Assembly (NCBI GenBank): GCA_017500855.1
Contig: JAFVYC010000024.1
Location: 22,306-86,305, forward strand
Source: Clostridia bacterium
GTDB lineage: Bacteria; Bacillota; Clostridia; Christensenellales; CAG-314
Direction of reading: 5' to 3'
DNA: 64,000 nucleotides
In this document: positions 1 through 7,422 of the stretch, one piece after another
How positions within the stretch are numbered: the first letter of the stretch is position 1
Layout of the letters: each line of letters starts with the position of its first letter
Made by a program: the position numbers and the translations under genes
Notes under the pieces: model-generated
The model's input: the letters and a program-made list of their open reading frames with translations, nothing else
What the model was told of the DNA's origin: nothing
The model's database searches: none

Positions 1-55
1 ATTCAAAAGGTTCAAATATCAAAAAAAAACAATAATACATTTGGAGGAACAAAAA

Positions 56-307
56 ATGGCAGTAAAAATGAGATTGACAAGAATGGGTGACAAGAAAAGT
101 CCTTTCTACCGTGTTGTAGTTATCGACTCTCACAAGGCACGTGACGGACAATACGTAGACCTTGTTGGAACATACAACCCATTGAACGAAGAAATCAAAA
201 TCGACGTTGAAAAGGCAAAGAAATGGATTGCTTGCGGTGTTCAACCCACAGAAACAGTAAAATCTTTGCTCGTTCGTGAAAACGTTATCGAAGGCAAGAA
301 GGCGTAG
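56..307 (+). CDS. rpsP: 30S ribosomal protein bS16
   Basis: Small-subunit ribosomal protein of 83 residues that binds 16S rRNA during 30S assembly. The opening [11 protein letters not shown] and the stretch [18 protein letters not shown] are the family signature, and the length is usual. The ATG at 56 is chosen because GGAGG at 43-47 lies 8 bases upstream; an in-frame TTG at 41 falls inside that ribosome binding site. It heads the rpsP-khpA-rimM-trmD-rbgA-rnhB-yraN run; the operon promoter must lie before the window. Confidence 0.97.
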   Translation: MAVKMRLTRMGDKKSPFYRVVVIDSHKARDGQYVDLVGTYNPLNEEIKIDVEKAKKWIACGVQPTETVKSLLVRENVIEGKKA

Positions 308-325
308 TATTTGCAGGTGTCTGAT

Positions 326-556
326 ATGTTGGAACTTGTAAAGTACATCGTAGAACAACTTGTTGAAGACAAATCTGCAATCAACATCACTTCTTCACAA
401 ACGGAAAACGGCGAAACAATCACCATTCGTGTGGCAGAAGGCGACATTGGCAAGGTTATCGGCAAACAAGGCAAAATTGCTATGGCCATTCGTACTTTGG
501 CGAAAGCTGTTGGTATCAAAGAAGGCAAAAGATACAATATTGAAATAGAAGACTAA
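326..556 (+). CDS. khpA: KH-domain RNA-binding protein KhpA
   Basis: Small single-KH protein of 76 residues, of the family that pairs with KhpB and binds RNA in Gram-positive bacteria. The GxxG loop of the KH fold is visible as GKVIGKQG near residue 45, followed by the usual IRTLAKAVG helix. The ATG at 326 is preferred over an in-frame TTG at 311: AGGTG lies 6 bases before 326, and family members begin directly with the LVEYI-like helix seen here (MLELVKYI). It sits between rpsP and rimM, its conserved position. Confidence 0.92.
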   Translation: MLELVKYIVEQLVEDKSAINITSSQTENGETITIRVAEGDIGKVIGKQGKIAMAIRTLAKAVGIKEGKRYNIEIED

Positions 557-569
557 TTTCGCTGTGAAT

Positions 570-597
570 TTGCCACAAGGGTTTCTTGTGGCAATTT
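570..597 (+). other. Hairpin between khpA and rimM
   Basis: TTGCCACAAG (570-579) pairs perfectly with CTTGTGGCAA (585-594) around a 5-base loop, followed by only TTTTG. It looks like a weak terminator or processing hairpin in the middle of the operon; no promoter is obvious between it and rimM. Confidence 0.4.
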
Positions 598-619
598 TGC
601 TATGCAAAGAGGAAAAACT

Positions 620-1123
620 ATGAAAATGGAAGTAGGCAAGGTGCTAAAAGCACAAGGAATCAAGGGCGAAGTGAAAATTTCCTGTCTGTTGGACAGCCCA
701 ACTTTGCTAAAAAAAATCAAAACAATGTACTTGGGTGTTGCAACGTACAACGTGGAAAAAATGCGTTGTGACGACAAATTTTGCTACGTTCTTTTCAAGG
801 AAGTTGCCGACAGAAACCAAGCGGAATTGCTTCGCAACAAAAGCGTTTTTGTCAACAAGGAAGACATTGTGTTGGACGAAGGCAGGTACTTCATCGAAGA
901 CCTTGTTGGTTGCAACGTGGTGTTGGACGACGGCACGCAAATTGGAAAAGTGGAGGACGTGTTGCAATATGGCGCAGCCGACGTCATTGTTTGCCAAGGG
1001 GAAAAATGCGAAATTTCATTTCCTTTCTTGGAAGACCTTCCTGTGAGCATCGACGTTGCCAAGGGGGAAATTGTGCTGTTGGCAAAGAGATTTGCGGAGG
1101 TGGCAGTGTACAATGAAGATTGA
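620..1123 (+). CDS. rimM: Ribosome maturation factor RimM
   Basis: 16S rRNA processing factor of 167 residues that helps mature the head of the 30S subunit and binds uS19. N-terminal RimM barrel: VGKVLKAQGIKGEVKI. C-terminal PRC-barrel: YFIEDLVGCNVVLDDGTQIGKV. The ATG at 620 is chosen since AGAGGA at 608-613 lies about 7 bases before it and inside the alternative start at 602. Its end overlaps trmD by 11 bases, suggesting translational coupling. Confidence 0.93.
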   Translation: MKMEVGKVLKAQGIKGEVKISCLLDSPTLLKKIKTMYLGVATYNVEKMRCDDKFCYVLFKEVADRNQAELLRNKSVFVNKEDIVLDEGRYFIEDLVGCNVVLDDGTQIGKVEDVLQYGAADVIVCQGEKCEISFPFLEDLPVSIDVAKGEIVLLAKRFAEVAVYNED

Positions 1124-1784
1124 CGTGTTGACACTTTTTCCCGAGATGTTTGTTGCGTTGGACAGTTCGTTGATTGGCAAAGCCAAGGCAAAGGGCTTGT
1201 TCCAAATGAATTGCCACAACATTCGTGACTACTCGCTAGACAAGCACAAGAGTTGCGACGACACACCGTTTGGCGGTGGCGCAGGCATGGTGATGACTCC
1301 ACAACCAATTCACGACTGCATTTTGGCAGTAGACCCCGAGCGTAAGGCAAAACGCATCTACATGTCGCCACGTGGCAAAAGGCTCGACCAACAGCTGGTA
1401 AAGCAACTTGCACAGGAAGAAAACTTGCTGTTTTTGTGTGGCCACTACGAAGGCGTTGACCAACGTGTTTTGGACTTGGACATCGACATGGAACTGAGCA
1501 TTGGCGACTATGTTTTGTCTGGTGGCGAACTGCCTGCAATGGTGGTTATCGACTCAATTTTGAGATACGTCCCCAACGTTTTGGGCAACAAGCAGTCTAC
1601 CGAGGAGGAATCTTTTTCCTCCAATTTGTTGGAATACCCTCACTACACAAGACCACAAGAATTTTTGGGATTGACCGTTCCGGAAGTGCTTGTCAGTGGC
1701 AACCATGCCAAAATTGAAGCGTGGCGAAAGCAACAATCTTTGGAAATAACAAAGAAAAATCGCCCCGACTTGTTGGAGGAATGA
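1113..1784 (+). CDS. trmD: tRNA (guanine-37-N1)-methyltransferase
   Basis: SPOUT-class enzyme of 223 residues that uses S-adenosylmethionine to make m1G37 in tRNAs reading CNN codons, preventing frameshifts. Diagnostic stretches are the start MKIDVLTLFPEMF, PFGGGAGMVM, and the knot region YVLSGGELPAMVVID. Start ATG 1113 lies inside the end of rimM, with GGAGG at 1096-1100 slightly far upstream (12 bases). Length is a little shorter than in Bacillus. It overlaps the next gene through TGATG. Confidence 0.96.
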   Translation: MKIDVLTLFPEMFVALDSSLIGKAKAKGLFQMNCHNIRDYSLDKHKSCDDTPFGGGAGMVMTPQPIHDCILAVDPERKAKRIYMSPRGKRLDQQLVKQLAQEENLLFLCGHYEGVDQRVLDLDIDMELSIGDYVLSGGELPAMVVIDSILRYVPNVLGNKQSTEEESFSSNLLEYPHYTRPQEFLGLTVPEVLVSGNHAKIEAWRKQQSLEITKKNRPDLLEE

Positions 1785-2677
1785 TGAACATTCAATGGTT
1801 TCCCGGTCACATGACCAAAGCCCTCCGAATGATGGAGGCAAACGTTGGAATTGTTGACATTGTTGGCTACGTGCTGGATGCCCGTGCGCCCATGTCCTGT
1901 TTCAACCCCAGTTTCGAAAAAATCATTGGCAACAAGCCGTGTTTGTTCATTTTGAACAAGTGTGACCTTGCCGACAAGTCCAAGGTGGATTTGTGGTGCA
2001 ACTACTTTGCCCAAAGTGGCATCAAGTACGTCAAGGTTACGGCAACGGCTTCTGCCGAAGCAAGCAAAATCACATCGGCTTTTGGCGAAATTGCCAAGGG
2101 TTTGAAGGACAAATTGCGTGCCAAGGGCGTGTACAAGCCTGTGAGATGCCTCATTTTGGGCGTTCCCAACTGTGGCAAATCCACCCTCATCAACTGCTTG
2201 GCAGGAAGAAAAAGCGTTGTGACGGGCGACAGGCCCGGCGTGACAAAAGGCAAGCAATGGGTGCGCCTTCAAAACGGTTTGGAACTGCTGGACACCCCGG
2301 GCACACTTTGGCCCAAATTCGAAGACGAAAAGGTGGCTTCAAGGCTGTGCTTTGTTGGAAGCATCAAGGACGACATTGTTGAAGATATCTACGCATTGTC
2401 ACTTTTGCTTGTTGAAGAATTGCAAACGCAGTACCCCAAACTGTTGGAAGAAAGGTACAAATTGCAAGTTGAAAACAAACAACCCGACGTACTTTTTGAA
2501 GAAATTGCAAAAAAACGTGGCTACGTTGTGCGTGGTGGCGAAATTGACTACGAACGCACGGCAAAAGCCATTTTGGACGATTTCCGCAAGGGAAAAATTG
2601 GCAAAGTCACTTTTGACGTGCCACCACAAGCGCACTTGAAAGTGAAAAACAGCACAAAAGGAGAACAATCTTGCTAG
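1784..2677 (+). CDS. rbgA: Ribosome biogenesis GTPase RbgA (YlqF)
   Basis: Circularly permuted GTPase of 297 residues needed for late 50S assembly. Motif order confirms the permutation: G4 (NKCD) near residue 62 comes before G1 (GVPNCGKST) near 127 and G3 (DTPG) near 170. The N-terminus MNIQWFPGHM is typical. Two adjacent ATGs (1781, 1784) are possible; 1784 gives better spacing from GGAGG at 1775-1779 and coincides with the trmD stop (TGATG). In many relatives rplS sits between trmD and this gene; here it does not. Confidence 0.94.
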   Translation: MNIQWFPGHMTKALRMMEANVGIVDIVGYVLDARAPMSCFNPSFEKIIGNKPCLFILNKCDLADKSKVDLWCNYFAQSGIKYVKVTATASAEASKITSAFGEIAKGLKDKLRAKGVYKPVRCLILGVPNCGKSTLINCLAGRKSVVTGDRPGVTKGKQWVRLQNGLELLDTPGTLWPKFEDEKVASRLCFVGSIKDDIVEDIYALSLLLVEELQTQYPKLLEERYKLQVENKQPDVLFEEIAKKRGYVVRGGEIDYERTAKAILDDFRKGKIGKVTFDVPPQAHLKVKNSTKGEQSC

Positions 2678-3261
2678 AATACGAACAAATGATGCTACAA
2701 AACGGTGCAAGTTTTGTTGCTGGAGTGGACGAAGCAGGGCGTGGCCCATTGGCTGGCCCGGTTGTTGTTGCTGCAGTTTGCATGCCTCTGGACAACATTG
2801 TTGAAGGCATCAACGACAGCAAAAAACTTTCGGCAAAAAAGCGAGACAAGTTGTTCGACGTCATCATGCAAACGGCGTTGGAAGTGCAAGTTGCCGTTGT
2901 GGACGAGCAAACGATAGACCGCATCAACATTTTGAACGCCACAAAGCAAGGCATGGTGCAAGTTATAAACGGTTTGCAAAAGGCCGATGCTGTGCTTATT
3001 GACGCCGTCAAACTCAACATCAACAAGGCAACAATGTCTATTATTCACGGCGACGCATTGAGCTACAACATTGCCGCAGCAAGCATTGTTGCAAAAGTCA
3101 CAAGGGACAGGATGATGTTGGACTACCACAATCAGTACCCGCAGTACAACTTTGCAAAACACAAGGGCTACGGCACGGCGGAACACATCAAATTGCTCAA
3201 AGAGCACGGTCCGTGTCCCATTCATCGCAGATCATTTATTGGTCACTTTGTTGAAGTATGA
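2671..3261 (+). CDS. rnhB: Ribonuclease HII
   Basis: Hydrolyses the RNA strand of RNA-DNA hybrids and nicks at single ribonucleotides in DNA. 196 residues. The active-site DE pair is in AGVDEAGRGPLAGPVV; further acidic residues lie in VLIDAVKL and near MMLDYH. The start is a TTG at 2671: AAAGGAG at 2657-2663 is well spaced and there is no ATG before the conserved domain. It overlaps rbgA by 7 bases and yraN by 4. Confidence 0.95.
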   Translation: MLEYEQMMLQNGASFVAGVDEAGRGPLAGPVVVAAVCMPLDNIVEGINDSKKLSAKKRDKLFDVIMQTALEVQVAVVDEQTIDRINILNATKQGMVQVINGLQKADAVLIDAVKLNINKATMSIIHGDALSYNIAAASIVAKVTRDRMMLDYHNQYPQYNFAKHKGYGTAEHIKLLKEHGPCPIHRRSFIGHFVEV

Positions 3262-3602
3262 ACACACACGTTGTAGGTGTGAAAGGTGAAAAACTTGCCC
3301 TGGAATACCTGAAAAAACAAAAATACAAAATTGTTGAACAAAATTTCCGTTGCTCTTTTGGCGAGTTGGACATTGTTGCAACCGACGGCAACTACATTGT
3401 TTTTGTGGAAGTCAAATCTCGCAAGAACGATGCTTTTGGCTTGCCAAGGCAGGCAGTGGATTGGCGCAAGCAAAAAGTTATTGTGCGATGCGCAAAGTAC
3501 TGGCTTTCCAGCAACAAGAAAACCGGCACACCATGCAGGTTTGAGGTGGTGGAAATTTTGGGAGATCAAATAACCTTGCTAAAAGATGCATTTAGGGCAT
3601 AA
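3258..3602 (+). CDS. yraN: YraN/UPF0102 nuclease-fold protein
   Basis: Protein of 114 residues of the YraN (UPF0102) family, which has a restriction-endonuclease-like fold and sits next to rnhB in many bacteria; its cellular role is not settled. The core GELDIVATDG followed by YIVFVEVKSR provides the D-ExK-type residues of the fold. The ATG overlaps the rnhB stop (ATGA). It ends the first operon; an independent promoter for rplS begins 19 bases downstream. Confidence 0.9.
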   Translation: MNTHVVGVKGEKLALEYLKKQKYKIVEQNFRCSFGELDIVATDGNYIVFVEVKSRKNDAFGLPRQAVDWRKQKVIVRCAKYWLSSNKKTGTPCRFEVVEILGDQITLLKDAFRA

Positions 3603-3620
3603 AAACAGCGTAAAAACGCT

Positions 3621-3649
3621 TGCATAATTCTTTGAGTTGTGCTAGAATA
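3621..3649 (+). promoter_or_regulatory. Sigma-A-type promoter of rplS
   Basis: TTGCAT (3621-3626), 17-base spacer, TAGAAT (3644-3649). Transcription should begin near 3656, giving a leader of about 80 nt before rplS. Confidence 0.8.
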
Positions 3650-3655
3650 TACAAG

Positions 3656-3736
3656 TGACTTCGGGCGGTCCTCTGACTTGATAGTGTATGAACGCTTAGT
3701 TAACAAAACATAATATTTTTTTGGAGGAAAAGTCAG
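3656..3736 (+). promoter_or_regulatory. Structured 5' leader of rplS
   Basis: The leader contains TCTGACTT (3672-3679), perfectly complementary to AAGTCAGA (3730-3737), the bases just after the GGAGG site and including the A of the start codon. CCTC at 3670-3673 could instead pair with the GGAGG at 3723-3727. Pairing would occlude initiation, as expected for autogenous control by bL19. Leaders of rplS are known in Firmicutes; I cannot confirm that this one belongs to the described L19 leader family. Confidence 0.45.
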
Positions 3737-4075
3737 ATGGACATCATCAAGGCAATCGAAGCCGAATCTCTTAGAGAAGTTGCTAACTTCAACATCGGCG
3801 ACACAGTAAAGGTATACTTCAAGGTTATCGAAGGTAACAAGGAAAGAATTCAAGGTTACGAAGGAATTGTTATTGCTCGCAAACACGGCGGTTTGAGAGA
3901 AACATTCACAGTAAGACGTATCTCTTCCGGTATTGGCGTAGAAAGAACATTCCCTGTTCACAGCCCAAAAATCGAAAAGATTGAAGTTGTTAGAAAAGCA
4001 AGCGTTAAGCGTGCAAAACTCTACTACCTTCGTGAACGCACAGGTAAAGCAGCAAAAATCAAGAGCGCAAAATAG
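3737..4075 (+). CDS. rplS: 50S ribosomal protein bL19
   Basis: Large-subunit protein of 112 residues at the 30S-50S interface. [22 protein letters not shown] and the C-terminal [16 protein letters not shown] are family hallmarks, and the length is typical. The ATG follows GGAGG at 3723-3727. It is a monocistronic unit here, with its own promoter, leader and terminator, unlike the common trmD-rplS arrangement. Confidence 0.97.
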   Translation: MDIIKAIEAESLREVANFNIGDTVKVYFKVIEGNKERIQGYEGIVIARKHGGLRETFTVRRISSGIGVERTFPVHSPKIEKIEVVRKASVKRAKLYYLRERTGKAAKIKSAK

Positions 4076-4083
4076 TTTACCAC

Positions 4084-4114
4084 AAAAGAGCAATCCAAAC
4101 GGATTGCTCTTTTT
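4084..4114 (+). terminator. Terminator of rplS
   Basis: AAAAGAGCAATCC (4084-4096), AAAC loop, GGATTGCTCTTTTT (4101-4114). A perfect stem followed by a T run makes this a strong intrinsic terminator. Confidence 0.93.
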
Positions 4115-4737
4115 CATTTTCAAGTGGTGCATGTGGCGCACGGACGTTTGTGTGGAGCAAAATAACAGTAACTGTACCACGCAATTTCAACTGCAAAAAT
4201 GCGAAAATTTCCAAGCAATAACCTGGCAATTGTTGCTACAATCGTGCTACTGAATGGGGTGCTAGTATATCAAAAAAAACACCGTGTTCTAGGCATTTTT
4301 GGTGGATAAAAAGTGAATATTTATATTCAAATTGTAGGCGACACGTACCGACAAATCATTGTGCAACGGTGCGCTAAATTGTTTACTTCCACATCAAAAC
4401 AACAGCAACAGGCGAACGGATTTCGAGAGCAAAAAACAGCGAAAAGTTCTACAAGCAACTTCAAAACCTCATTTTGCAACAGGCATCTTGCATACAAAAC
4501 GGAAGGAAAAACATTTCGAAAACAACAAACGATTCAACTTTTCTTGCAAACCTAGGCAACTTTTGTTCAAGTTTAGTTTTGTCGTCTACAATGGTGTGGA
4601 AAGGGAAAAACAGTCCAACTTGTGTTGAAATGGGCATTTTGTAGTGTACTTTGTCAGACATAGTAGCGCATTTACGCAAAACTTTTCGCTTTATATATTA
4701 TATATAAAAAAATATTTGGCAAAGTTTGCAAAAATGC
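4115..4737 (+). other. Spacer of about 620 bases with no convincing gene
   Basis: Only short frames on either strand (at most 90 codons), none with a ribosome binding site or recognisable product. The composition is A-rich and unlike host genes. An AT-only stretch with self-complementarity (TATATATTATATATA) lies at 4692-4706. It could hold an unrecognised small RNA or a fully decayed gene; I see no specific signature. Confidence 0.5.
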
Positions 4738-4766
4738 TTGTTTTTTGTAGCCACTCAAAGTATACT
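4738..4766 (+). promoter_or_regulatory. Promoter of comM-dprA-topA
   Basis: TTGTTT (4738-4743), 17-base spacer, TATACT (4761-4766), about 30 bases before the comM start. Confidence 0.65.
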
Positions 4767-4797
4767 ATTAAGATAGAAATTACAATGGGGGTAGGCT

Positions 4798-6324
4798 ATG
4801 CTTTCGGTAATCAAAAGTTATGGACTCAAGGGGCTGGAAGGTTTTCCCGTGCAAACGGAAGTGGACATGCACTCCGGCATGCCAACGTACGACATTGTTG
4901 GTTTGGCGGACACAGCCGTCAAGGAATCCAAGGAAAGGGTGCGCTCGGCATTGAAAAACAGTGGCTACAACTATCCTGTTGCTGCCGTTGTCATCAATCT
5001 TGCGCCTGCCGACGTCAAGAAGGAAGGCAGTTTGTACGACTTGCCAATTGCAATTGGCATGCTTGCCGCAAGCAAACAAATTCCCTACGAATCTCTCAAA
5101 AGCGCAGTTGTGCTTGGCGAGTTGTCGTTAAACGGAGAAGTGCGCCGAATCAACGGTATTTTGCCAATGCTCATTTCCGCACGTCAACAGGGCGAAAAGG
5201 TCTTTGTTATCCCCAAGGACAATGCCGACGAAGTTGTGTTCATTGAAGGCGCCGAAATCTACGCAGTAGACACTTTGCAAACGGCGGTGGAATTCTTGAC
5301 TTCTCAAACGGAACTTTCCCCAATAGAAATTCGCAGTTGGGAAACGGACTTGAAGTTCAACCACAGCGACAACGACATGAAGTACATCAAAGGGCAGTTT
5401 GCCGCAAAGCGTGCAATGGAAATTGCCGTTGCAGGCGGACACAACATTTTGATGATTGGCCCACCCGGCGCAGGCAAAACCATGCTTGCACGTGCCGTGC
5501 CTTCCATCATGCCAAACATGACTTTTGAAGAAGCGTTGGAAGTTGCAAAAGTACACAGCATTGCCGGTCAGTTAGAAAACGGGTTTGTGTACGAACGCCC
5601 ATTCCGCACGCCTCACCATTCTTCAACAATGGTGGCATTGACAGGCGGTGGCAACAAGGCAAAACCCGGCGAAATTTCCTTGGCGCACAACGGCGTGTTG
5701 TTTTTGGACGAATTGCCCGAGTACAATCGCCAAGCGTTGGAAACACTTCGCCAACCGTTGGAAGACGGCGTTATCACAGTTGCACGCAACGCCATTTCCA
5801 TCACGTATCCTGCCGATTTCATGCTTATTGCAAGCATGAACCCTTGCCCTTGCGGAAACTACGGAAGCGCAACAAGCGAATGCCGTTGCTCTGCAGCGCA
5901 AATTCACAAATATCTTACAAAACTTAGCGGTCCCTTGATGGACAGAATAGACATCCACGTGGAAGTTGACAACGTCACCTACTACGAACTCAACGACGAA
6001 ACTCTTGCCGAACCTTCGGAAGTGGTGAGGGATCGTGTCAACAAAGCACGCCAAATTCAACTGGAAAGGTTGAAAGCAAAGGGTCGCCATTGCAACTCGC
6101 AAATGTCCCCTGCCGACATCAAAAAGTACTGCAAGTTGGACAAGGAATGTTTGCAACTTTTGGAAGAAAGTTTCGAAAAACTCAACTTGTCGGCACGTGC
6201 GTACAACCGTGTTCTCAAAGTGGCACGTACCATTGCCGATTTGGAAGGCGTGGAAAAAATCACCGTAAAGCACATTGCCGAGTCGCTTCAATACAGATCG
6301 CTAGACAGAAAGTACAGGGTGTAG
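4798..6324 (+). CDS. comM: YifB/ComM family Mg-chelatase-like AAA+ ATPase
   Basis: 508-residue AAA+ protein. ComM of naturally transformable bacteria is a hexameric helicase that promotes branch migration of incoming DNA. The N-terminal Lon-protease-like S5 fold (about residues 20-170, GMPTYDIVGLADTAVKESKERV) is followed by the Walker A motif GPPGAGKT near 220-227, Walker B-like LFLDELPE near 300, and the C-terminal Mg-chelatase helical region. GGGGG precedes the ATG. It stands directly before dprA, a partner in DNA uptake, which supports a transformation or recombination role. Confidence 0.93.
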   Translation: MLSVIKSYGLKGLEGFPVQTEVDMHSGMPTYDIVGLADTAVKESKERVRSALKNSGYNYPVAAVVINLAPADVKKEGSLYDLPIAIGMLAASKQIPYESLKSAVVLGELSLNGEVRRINGILPMLISARQQGEKVFVIPKDNADEVVFIEGAEIYAVDTLQTAVEFLTSQTELSPIEIRSWETDLKFNHSDNDMKYIKGQFAAKRAMEIAVAGGHNILMIGPPGAGKTMLARAVPSIMPNMTFEEALEVAKVHSIAGQLENGFVYERPFRTPHHSSTMVALTGGGNKAKPGEISLAHNGVLFLDELPEYNRQALETLRQPLEDGVITVARNAISITYPADFMLIASMNPCPCGNYGSATSECRCSAAQIHKYLTKLSGPLMDRIDIHVEVDNVTYYELNDETLAEPSEVVRDRVNKARQIQLERLKAKGRHCNSQMSPADIKKYCKLDKECLQLLEESFEKLNLSARAYNRVLKVARTIADLEGVEKITVKHIAESLQYRSLDRKYRV

Positions 6325-6330
6325 AGCAGA

Positions 6331-7422
6331 ATGTACAGTACCGAGGAAAAAATTTGCATATTGTTTGGGCAACTTGCCATCAGCGCCAAAAAGTTCTACA
6401 AATTGTTGGACTACTTTGGTGATGCAATTTGTTTGTCTAGGGAAATTTTCAACAATCAAGATGCCGAACAAATTGTTGGGGAGGAATACAGGGCGCTTTG
6501 CTCTGCATTGAAGGACGGAAAACTGCTGGAACAAACGCTTGCTCGCATGCAAGACAACGGCATTGTTGCCGTGACTTGTTTTTCGCAAAACTTCCCAAGT
6601 TCCGTCAGGGATTTGGAAGATCCACCCTACGTTTTCTTTTGCAAAGGGGACGTGGCGCTACTCAACAGCAAGTGTTTGGCAGTTGTTGGCACACGCAAAG
6701 TTTCCTCCTACGGGCGCCGTTTGGCAAAGGATTTCACGGCAATTTTGTCGGAAAACTTCACAATTGTCAGCGGGCTTGCCTACGGTGTGGACAGCATTGC
6801 CCACGAAACTTGCCTAGAACACAATGGCAAAACCATTGCCGTGCTGGGTGGTGGAATTATCAAAGTGTACCCATCGGCAAACCAACAACTTGCCGACAGA
6901 ATTGTGGAACAAGGTGGATTGCTCATCTCCGAGTACGGCATTGATGCGCAACCTGCTCCCTACCGTTTTCCACACCGCAACCGAATTGTTGCTGGGCTTT
7001 CGGTGGGATTGTTTGTGTGCCAAGCGCCACTAAAAAGTGGAACGTTTTCCACTGTGGAATGCGCTTTGGAACAAGGAAAAGACGTTTTTGTTGTTCCCGG
7101 GGAAGTGTACGACGTGAACTTTTCCGGAAGCAACTCGCTTATAAAAAGCATGCAAGGCGCATGCGTCACAACGCCAAGGGACATTGAAAGTTTCTACCAC
7201 TTGGATGTTCAAAAGAAACAAAAGGCTGTTGTGCAACTTTCCATTTTCGAACAAAAAATTGTGGACGTTGTGTCCGTGGGCAAAGTTTCCTTCGATGAAA
7301 TCGTTCAGCAAACGGGCATTCAACCGCAGGAACTCAATTTTTTGTTGGCAAATTTGGAATTGAAGAGTATAATTGCTAGGTTACCGGGGAATTGCTACCG
7401 GTTATACGGAGGAATTGAATGA
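6331..7422 (+). CDS. dprA: DNA-processing protein DprA
   Basis: 363 residues. DprA binds incoming single-stranded DNA and loads RecA during natural transformation. The Rossmann-like core is clear: VVGTRKVSSYGRRL near 130, SGLAYGVDSIAHE near 157, VLGGGI, and FPHRNRIVAGLS. The C-terminal region (about residues 300-363) fits the winged-helix domain. The ribosome binding site is weak; the gene is 6 bases behind comM and overlaps topA by ATGA, so translation is probably coupled. Confidence 0.94.
   Translation: MYSTEEKICILFGQLAISAKKFYKLLDYFGDAICLSREIFNNQDAEQIVGEEYRALCSALKDGKLLEQTLARMQDNGIVAVTCFSQNFPSSVRDLEDPPYVFFCKGDVALLNSKCLAVVGTRKVSSYGRRLAKDFTAILSENFTIVSGLAYGVDSIAHETCLEHNGKTIAVLGGGIIKVYPSANQQLADRIVEQGGLLISEYGIDAQPAPYRFPHRNRIVAGLSVGLFVCQAPLKSGTFSTVECALEQGKDVFVVPGEVYDVNFSGSNSLIKSMQGACVTTPRDIESFYHLDVQKKQKAVVQLSIFEQKIVDVVSVGKVSFDEIVQQTGIQPQELNFLLANLELKSIIARLPGNCYRLYGGIE

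Noticed and set aside
4313..4628. Short frames of 80-89 codons in the rplS-comM spacer
   Set aside because: No ribosome binding site, Asn/Lys/Gln-rich translations, overlapping each other.
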